Source: Candidatus Bathyarchaeota archaeon
GTDB taxonomy: Archaea; Thermoproteota; Bathyarchaeia; 40CM-2-53-6
NCBI GenBank assembly: GCA_005884605.1
Contig: VBBE01000113.1
Location: 1 to 9,897 of the forward strand
Direction of reading: 5' to 3'
DNA: 9,897 bases
Position 1 is the stretch's first letter, and every line of letters begins with the position of its first letter. The notes beneath the pieces are model-generated. The model saw only the letters and a list, made by a program, of their open reading frames with translations, was not told the DNA's origin and did no database searches. Both the position numbers and the translations under genes were made by a program. Below are positions 6,464 through 9,897 of this stretch, one piece after another.

Positions 6464-7780
6464 TTGTCAGAACCACAATTCACCCTTCCACGAGGCATGA
6501 AAGACATTGACCCAGAAGAAATGACACGCAGAATCTGGCTCACCGACAAGATACGACAAGTCCTCTGGAACTATGGATTCCAGATGCTGGAGCCCAGCCC
6601 CGTAGAAAACCTGGAAACCCTAGAGGCAAAATCAGGTCCCACAATCAGGGACGAAATCTACTGGTTCAAAGACAAAGCAGAACGAAACCTCGGACTTCGA
6701 TTCGACCTAACAGTAGGAATGACCCGGATGATCGCAAATAGGTTCGACCTCCCCGAACCAATCAAGATATCATCCATCGGCGGAGTCTGGCGATACGACG
6801 AGCCCCAGTTCGCCCGCTACCGCTACTTCACACAGTGGGACGCTGAAATCTATGGAGTCGCAGATCACTCGGCCGATGCAGAGATCATAGCATTGAGCTC
6901 TGATATCCTGGAATCAGTCGGCCTCAAAGACCACCTAGTCAAAATCAGTAACCGAAAACTGATCGAAGGTTTCCTGCGGGGTCTGGGAATCCAGTCCCAA
7001 AATGACCTCGATCATCTGATCCGGATAATCGATAAGATGGGAAAAATCGGCTCTGAACAGGCCGAGAGAGAGTTCACCCGGGCAGGCCTATCGAAAGACA
7101 GAGTCAAGCGAATCCTGGGTTTCGCCGATATGGGCGGAGACCCAGACAAGGTCCTCGGAGAACTAGAAAGCAAACTGCCCAAAGGCGACATGATCCACCA
7201 GGGCTTCAAAGAACTCTCGGGGACAATCAACCGCGTAGAATCCCTCGGAAAGAAAAACAAGATCAAGATCGACCTCGGAATCGTACGGGGAATAAGCTAC
7301 TACGACGGAACGGTGTTCGAGGCATACGACAGCGAGGGAGAAGACGTAGGTGCGGTCCTCGGAGGTGGCCGCTTCGACAAGCTATGCAAGATCTACGGAA
7401 AACGAGACATACCTGCAACGGGAGTAGCAGGCGGCTACGAACGACTCATGTTATCCCTAGAGCGGAAAGACCTTTTCCCCGACATCCAGCAAGGTCCGCA
7501 GATCTTCGTCGTCACAGTCAACGAAACCGTATGGAACGAGGCCGTGAAAGTCGTTCAACAACTTCGAGGCCAGGGCATCAGGGCCGACTACGACCTCAAA
7601 CAACGCCCGCTCAGCAAACAGCTAGAATACGCTGACTCATTGAAGGTAAAGATATCTCTGGTCCTCGGTCCTAGAGAGGTCAAGGAAGGAAGCGTGCGTC
7701 TGAAGGATATGAAAACAAGCCAAGAGAAAAATGTCAAGTTATCATCTCTAGTTGACGAGATCCAAAACGCCATCCAATGA
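6464..7780 (+). CDS. hisS: Histidyl-tRNA synthetase
   Basis: This full-length 438-residue class II aminoacyl-tRNA synthetase charges tRNA-His. Motif 2 is GGVWRYDEPQFARYRYFTQWDAEIYG (106-131) with Arg 110. The histidine-specific motif RGISYYDGTVFEAY (275-288) carries the conserved Arg 275 that takes part in adenylate formation. VLGGGRFDKL (298-307) and motif 3 GVAGGYERLMLSL (320-332) with Arg 327 complete the catalytic domain. The insertion at about 165-260 is the helical domain usual in HisRS. Residues about 345-438 form the anticodon-binding domain, including PQIFVVTV and RADYDLKQRPLSKQLEYAD. The start is TTG 6464, preceded by GGAG at 6449-6452 in an A-rich setting, a recognisable though distant Shine-Dalgarno. 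No other start aligns with the family opening (FTLPRGMKDI). It lies 25 nt after the EndA-family gene and is probably co-transcribed with it. It stops at TGA, so TGA is a working stop codon here. Confidence 0.96.
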   Translation: MSEPQFTLPRGMKDIDPEEMTRRIWLTDKIRQVLWNYGFQMLEPSPVENLETLEAKSGPTIRDEIYWFKDKAERNLGLRFDLTVGMTRMIANRFDLPEPIKISSIGGVWRYDEPQFARYRYFTQWDAEIYGVADHSADAEIIALSSDILESVGLKDHLVKISNRKLIEGFLRGLGIQSQNDLDHLIRIIDKMGKIGSEQAEREFTRAGLSKDRVKRILGFADMGGDPDKVLGELESKLPKGDMIHQGFKELSGTINRVESLGKKNKIKIDLGIVRGISYYDGTVFEAYDSEGEDVGAVLGGGRFDKLCKIYGKRDIPATGVAGGYERLMLSLERKDLFPDIQQGPQIFVVTVNETVWNEAVKVVQQLRGQGIRADYDLKQRPLSKQLEYADSLKVKISLVLGPREVKEGSVRLKDMKTSQEKNVKLSSLVDEIQNAIQ

Positions 7781-7877
7781 ACCCGATCTGTCCCGACTTT
7801 ACGAGAACAAATCTCATTCGACCCTTTCCCTCCCACAGTGGAAAATGAGAACGCAAACGTCTGAGCATCAGCTCGGT

Positions 7878-7884
7878 ATATTAG
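7878..7884 (+). promoter_or_regulatory. TATA-like box A, candidate
   Basis: TATATTA sits in a G/C-rich setting (CGG before, GGG after). It would start a rightward transcript near 7903-7910, just before the small ORF at 7916 and the downstream hairpins. No other gene lies downstream on this strand before 8578, so if real it drives a short transcript. Confidence 0.35.
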
Positions 7885-7915
7885 GGCCTTTGATGATGTG
7901 AGGGAACCTGCAAGG

Positions 7916-8011
7916 ATGAGCTTTCGTTCGAGGGCTAGGAATGTGAGACGGAGACGCGTCAGAAGAGAAACCAGGACTAGGCTCATTCATGTGACTGTAG
8001 CAGCGGGCTAG
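7916..8011 (+). CDS. Possible 31-residue arginine-rich small protein
   Basis: ATG 7916 opens a 31-codon frame ending in TAG. The product is very basic at its start (RSRARNVRRRRVRRETRTR at residues 4-22) and ends in a short hydrophobic stretch (LIHVTVAAG). AAGG directly precedes the ATG, too close for a normal Shine-Dalgarno, and a TATA-like box lies 32-38 nt upstream, suitable for a leaderless or near-leaderless message. Highly basic miniproteins of this size include ribosomal proteins such as eL41, but the sequence does not match eL41. It may be chance or part of a structured RNA. The ORF overlaps the 5' arm of the hairpin at 7980-8033. Confidence 0.25.
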   Translation: MSFRSRARNVRRRRVRRETRTRLIHVTVAAG

Positions 8012-8033
8012 CACTCCTTGCCGCGAATGAGCC
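7980..8033. other. Long interrupted hairpin
   Basis: GGCTCATTC (7980-7988) is perfectly complementary to GAATGAGCC (8025-8033). Inside it, GCGG (8003-8006) pairs with CCGC (8021-8024), which continues directly from the 3' arm. The result is a 13-bp stem with one 14-nt bulge on the 5' side. This is too strong for chance in a gap of this size and suggests a structured RNA or a shared 3'-end element. Confidence 0.45.
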
Positions 8034-8035
8034 GG

Positions 8036-8051
8036 GCTTCTAGATAGAAGC
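8036..8051. other. Perfect 6-bp tetraloop hairpin
   Basis: GCTTCT and AGAAGC form a perfect 6-bp stem closed by AGAT. It lies 9 nt past the stop of the leftward gene at 8061 and 2 nt from the preceding hairpin. No T-tract follows on either strand, so it is not a standard intrinsic terminator. It may protect a 3' end. Confidence 0.45.
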
Positions 8052-8060
8052 GCGGAGTCC

Positions 8061-8501
8061 CTAACCAGTCGATGACTTCTCGGGGTTCAGGTCATACATC
8101 TCCGGCGAAGTCTTCGGTAAGACGAAATGGATGTAGCCGTATCCGTATTTTTCGTGGAATTGATCGCTGCCGTGAATCCCTTTCTTGAAGGCCTCTTCAA
8201 ACCTCTTCCAGTCTTGTAAACGAATGGCTTCACTCATGGGGTGGAAATGTGTCTTGACGAAGCCATTCAGGTCCTCGGTGAACTTTGGCCTAAGAGTGGC
8301 GCCTATTCTGAAGAGGGCGATGACCTGGTTGAGCTGGTACTGTGCCAGCTTCCAGTTGAGCGCTTTCGCGGCGTAGTAGAGGACGTGATATCTTTCTCCG
8401 ACCTCCTTCATTAGGTGCGCCATACCGTGTTGCGCCTCTGCTAGCTGTTCGAGGCTAAGTTCTCCGTGTTTTGTCTTGATCACTATCTTGTCGTCTGGCA
8501 T
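8061..8501 (-). CDS. Helical protein resembling a four-helix cytochrome family, without heme cysteines
   Basis: This is a 146-residue soluble protein, largely helical, with no signal peptide. VGERYHVLYYAAKALNWKLAQYQLNQVIALF (34-64) and the middle DWKRFEEAFKKGIHGSDQFHEKYGYGYIHFVLPKTSPE (97-134) resemble a family of bacterial and archaeal proteins. In those the second part contains a GxxxCxxCH heme c or metal motif followed by a YI-x-Y-x-LP-type strand. Here the CxxCH position reads S112-D-Q-F115-H116, so both cysteines are gone while the His remains. The protein has no Cys at all. That comparison is from memory and should be tested. If correct, the protein is a heme-free homologue, perhaps a ligand-binding or regulatory bundle. 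It starts at ATG 8501 and shares a promoter region with the divergent zinc-finger gene at 8578, which suggests joint control. Confidence 0.75.
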   Translation of the reverse strand: MPDDKIVIKTKHGELSLEQLAEAQHGMAHLMKEVGERYHVLYYAAKALNWKLAQYQLNQVIALFRIGATLRPKFTEDLNGFVKTHFHPMSEAIRLQDWKRFEEAFKKGIHGSDQFHEKYGYGYIHFVLPKTSPEMYDLNPEKSSTG

Positions 8502-8534
8502 GATGGAACTCTAGAAATCTCCAGTCGGGATTTT

Positions 8535-8545
8535 CCTTTATAGGC
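8535..8545. promoter_or_regulatory. Shared bidirectional TATA box
   Basis: CCTTTATAGG is almost self-complementary: it reads TTTATAG rightward and TATAAAG leftward. Its centre (about 8540) is about 38 nt from ATG 8578 on the plus strand and about 39 nt from ATG 8501 on the minus strand. It can act as box A in both directions, giving short leaders of about 10-14 nt. Confidence 0.5.
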
Positions 8546-8577
8546 CTAGCGTCGGCCACACAAAAGCAACATGGGGA

Positions 8578-8808
8578 ATGGTCATGTGGGTTGAGTTCAA
8601 GTGTCCGATTTGTGGAGGAGACCTCGATGATGACAAGTCGATGGCGAATTTCATGGTTTGTAACGAATCGTCTCATGGAACCTTGAGGTTCTTCACAGGA
8701 GATGGTTGTTTCTTCACCAGCAATGAGAAGGTCGCTGAGGAACTTGTGAAGAAGGGAAAGCGGGTTCACGTCGTAGATCCGCAGGAGTTTTTTGCAAGAC
8801 ATGACTGA
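8578..8808 (+). CDS. Small zinc-ribbon-like protein
   Basis: This is a 76-residue protein. The N-terminus FKCPICGGDLDDD (7-19) is a classical CxxC zinc knuckle. C28, H33 and C44 are candidate partners for completing a zinc site (FMVCNESSHG and GDGCFF). The second half, SNEKVAEELVKKGKRVHVVDPQEFFARHD, is a helix followed by a short strand and helix. I do not recognise the family. Small archaeal zinc-ribbon proteins often bind nucleic acid or stabilise protein contacts, but function cannot be assigned. ATG 8578 is followed two codons later by another ATG (8584), so the exact start is open. It is divergent from the helical protein gene, with a shared TATA box. Confidence 0.7.
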   Translation: MVMWVEFKCPICGGDLDDDKSMANFMVCNESSHGTLRFFTGDGCFFTSNEKVAEELVKKGKRVHVVDPQEFFARHD

Positions 8809-8936
8809 CCTCAGGGCAGGGCGAGCGCCACCGAGTCAAATGCTCATTCAGTGGACCTGAAGAATTCTTGCCGGTCCGCACTCGACAGGCCATTCTTAGG
8901 AACAATTAACTAGGATTCATCATAGCCAACCCTTTC
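8809..8936. other. Leader region of the tRNA gene
   Basis: This 128-nt gap carries an A/T-rich box (about 8901-8910, AACAATTAAC) some 27-35 nt before the tRNA. It is a reasonable box A for tRNA transcription. I see no ORF or other structure. Confidence 0.4.
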
Positions 8937-8975
8937 GGGCCCGTAGCTCAGCCTGGATAGAGCGGCAGCCCCCTA

Positions 8976-8996
8976 GGTGGGGTCAGTAACGGAGAC
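8976..8996 (+). other. tRNA intron 1, position 37/38, 21 nt
   Basis: This intron lies at the canonical archaeal site, one base 3' of the anticodon. The anticodon stem forms the outer helix. Central helix CCCC (8970-8973) / GGAG (8991-8994) has three G-C pairs and one C-A mismatch at C33. The three-base bulges are TAG (8974-8976) and ACA (8995-8997). Cutting each bulge after its second base gives exactly 37/38 ligation. The inner helix is weak (G8977-C8990, T8978-A8989). Confidence 0.8.
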
Positions 8997-9003
8997 AGCT
9001 GTA

Positions 9004-9030
9004 GGAGATTGCTAGAGGTCTCCGGCCAGA
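9004..9030 (+). other. tRNA intron 2, variable loop, about 27 nt
   Basis: Without removing 27 nt here, the variable region would be 32 nt; removing them gives AGGTC, a standard archaeal variable loop. The repeat of AGG at both ends (9003-9005 and 9030-9032) leaves the exact site ambiguous by a few bases. One relaxed splice fold has inner helix GGAGA (9004-9008) / TCTCC (9019-9023), a short central helix with 8998-9000 against 9024-9026, a GTA 5' bulge (9001-9003) and an AGA 3' bulge (9028-9030). That fold would place the cut at 9002/9003. Variable-loop introns are known in archaea that have heterotetrameric splicing endonuclease. Confidence 0.65.
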
Positions 9031-9079
9031 GGTCGAGGGTTCGAATCCCTCCGGGTCCGCCACTCAATCTAACTTGCTT

Positions 9080-9897
9080 TCATTGACGCCTTCCGCGGCG
9101 TCTAATGTATCGCCGCACATTAGGTGCTCGGATTGCGATATTATACTGCTCCAGCACTCGACGGAGAATTTGGCCGGTCGTCTTGTTCTGGTTCGCAAGA
9201 CAGATAACTCTTTTCCTCAACCAGCTCGGCCATGGACCGCTTCTCAATCTTCTGGCATTCACAAGATTCATCATAAGCGAGTATCGATACGATTTCACGT
9301 GCGGACTGAATATGGGCAGCTTGGAAGCTGTCAAGACGGGGAGCTGAATAATGTCTAGGTTCTTCGAGATGCCCAATCTATAAGTGATTTTCATAGAATC
9401 GAGGATTCTCCGAACAGTTTTACTATTTGGAGATGTAATCAGGTGAACCTCTTGATCTTGAAGTCGAACATATCCGTCTGAATCCCCAAGGCCTTGGAGA
9501 AACCAAATCTTGAAAGAGCGCGGCATTGAGGCGACCCATGCAACTCTTGCAGCATCGTAGGTTGTTAGTTGTCCGTAGCGAAGGCCTAGACATCTATTGA
9601 AGAGTCAGGTGACAATTGTCGAATGTTCAGATTTCCAGTGATATCTTCCATAGGGGAGCCTCTCGTTCAAGACTCGGTCATGAATCCTTGAAAACTTCAG
9701 ACCACATGCGTTTGCACAAAGACCAACAAACTCTCCCAATCGTCGATTGTCTGGATGTTTCTTAGTAAGAACGAGACCTATGAACATCCGTCCGCTTGTG
9801 GAACTCGCTCTCCCCTTTGAAGCATCTCCAATCATGAAACCAAGAAGATATGCTAGCAACAATTTTCGCATTCTCCTTAGGCTTGAATGATTCAAAC
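9080..9897 (-). pseudogene. LAGLIDADG homing endonuclease, interrupted by in-frame TGA
   Basis: Two open stretches in the same frame, 9895-9605 and 9604-9080, together encode one LAGLIDADG protein of about 270 codons. Motif 1 is LLAYLLGFMIGDAS and motif 2 is WFLQGLGDSDGYV; each carries the acidic residue that binds the catalytic metal. Between them the frame reads HSTIVT, stop (TGA 9607-9605), LFNRCLGLRYGQLTTYDAARVAWV. This is what the family has there, with Trp where the stop lies. TGG to TGA is a single transition, so this looks like a fresh nonsense mutation. After motif 2 come SPHVKSYRYSLMMNLVNARR and a C-terminal HTH-like segment (ICLANQNKTTGQILRRVLEQY), as in archaeal stand-alone members. 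The visible start is TTG 9895 or ATG 9871; the gene may begin beyond the window. Its stop lies 17 nt from the tRNA end, and it is not inside either intron. Confidence 0.8.

Larger units (their letters stand above)
7781..8060. other. Intergenic region with hairpins
   Basis: This is a 280-nt gap after hisS. No recognised gene is present. It contains a small GAGC-ATCA-GCTC hairpin (7863-7874), a TATA-like TATATTA (7878-7884), a possible 31-codon ORF (7916-8011) and two hairpins (7980-8033 and 8036-8051), listed separately. Confidence 0.5.
8937..9062 (+). tRNA. tRNA-Arg (anticodon CCT) with two introns, CCA encoded
   Basis: Acceptor arms GGGCCCG (8937-8943) and CGGGTCC (9052-9058) pair fully with one G-U. 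Discriminator G9059 and CCA (9060-9062) follow. The D arm is GCTC (8946-8949) / GAGC (8960-8963), with loop A-GCCTGG-ATA carrying A20, an arginine identity base. The T arm is GAGGG (9035-9039) / CCCTC (9047-9051), with loop TTCGAAT. The anticodon stem is GCAGC (8965-8969) / GCTGT (8998-9002). The loop, after removal of intron 1, is C-C-CCT-A-A, giving anticodon CCT (8972-8974), which reads AGG. Position 33 (8971) is C rather than U. Removing intron 2 leaves the variable loop AGGTC. The mature tRNA would be 75 nt plus CCA. The Arg call rests on the anticodon, A20 and the overall likeness to archaeal tRNA-Arg. Confidence 0.88.

Noticed and set aside
7885..7925. C/D box small RNA suggested by TTGATGATG
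   Set aside because: The base before TGATGA is not a purine, and no properly spaced D or D' box (CTGA) follows.
9003..9034. Long variable arm of a type II tRNA (Leu/Ser-like), because GGAGA and TCTCC can form a stem
   Set aside because: At 32 nt it is too long. The flanks give a standard AGGTC loop after removing 27 nt, and anticodon, A20 and acceptor fit tRNA-Arg, which is type I.
9074..9358. Rightward ORFs of 80-94 codons opposite the homing endonuclease
   Set aside because: They have no recognisable domain and lie wholly antisense to a frame with clear LAGLIDADG motifs.
9605..9607. TGA read as Trp or selenocysteine in the homing endonuclease
   Set aside because: hisS, the acetyltransferase and the glycosylase in this window end in TGA, and no SECIS-like element is evident. 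Nonsense mutation is simpler.
1..9897. CRISPR array, insertion sequence, toxin-antitoxin or defence island
   Set aside because: No regularly spaced repeats, transposase motifs, terminal inverted repeats or known defence domains were seen. The gene content is mostly housekeeping.

Overview
The window looks like a piece of chromosome from an uncultivated archaeon, probably of the TACK lineages (Bathyarchaeia or Nitrososphaeria-like). The evidence is a CCA-encoding tRNA gene carrying archaeal bulge-helix-bulge introns, an archaeal EndA-family protein, an archaeal-type histidyl-tRNA synthetase, a PRTase-HTH regulator, a RAM-domain (Lrp-type) protein, frequent TTG/GTG starts, and TATA-like boxes 25-40 nt ahead of start codons with few strong Shine-Dalgarno sites. 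The phylum is an inference from gene content, not a measured placement.

Layout. 1-446 (-): a partial protein of two tandem RAM ligand-binding domains without an HTH. 638-2392 (+): three genes, namely an uncharacterised helical protein, a thioredoxin-fold redoxin and a GNAT acetyltransferase. 2486-3145 (-): an AlkA-type HhH-GPD DNA glycosylase. 3200-4495 (+): a dUTPase of the dCTP-deaminase fold followed by an HTH-phosphoribosyltransferase regulator. Nucleotide-pool sanitation and base excision repair thus sit back to back. 4496-4772: a convergent gap with terminator-like elements. 4773-5819 (-): methylthioribose-1-phosphate isomerase. 5908-7780 (+): an EndA-family protein and hisS, apparently one operon. 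7781-8060: no recognised gene, but strong hairpins and a possible small ORF or ncRNA. 8061-8501 (-) and 8578-8808 (+): a divergent pair, a cytochrome-like helical protein without heme cysteines and a small zinc-finger protein, sharing one palindromic TATA box. 8937-9062 (+): tRNA-Arg(CCT). 9080-9897 (-): a LAGLIDADG homing endonuclease gene broken by one in-frame TGA.

The most interesting theme is RNA splicing. The tRNA-Arg gene needs two introns removed to fold: 21 nt at the usual 37/38 site and about 27 nt in the variable loop. The EndA-family protein about 3 kb away lacks the catalytic Tyr and His, as expected of the structural subunit of a heterotetrameric (alpha-beta)2 splicing endonuclease. 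That enzyme type is known to accept non-canonical intron positions. The tRNA also has C instead of the near-universal U33. The same base makes a C-A mismatch in the predicted splice motif, which raises the possibility of C-to-U editing, a decayed tRNA or a sequence error. A degenerating homing endonuclease lies 17 nt past the tRNA. I see no CRISPR array, IS element, toxin-antitoxin pair or defence cassette.
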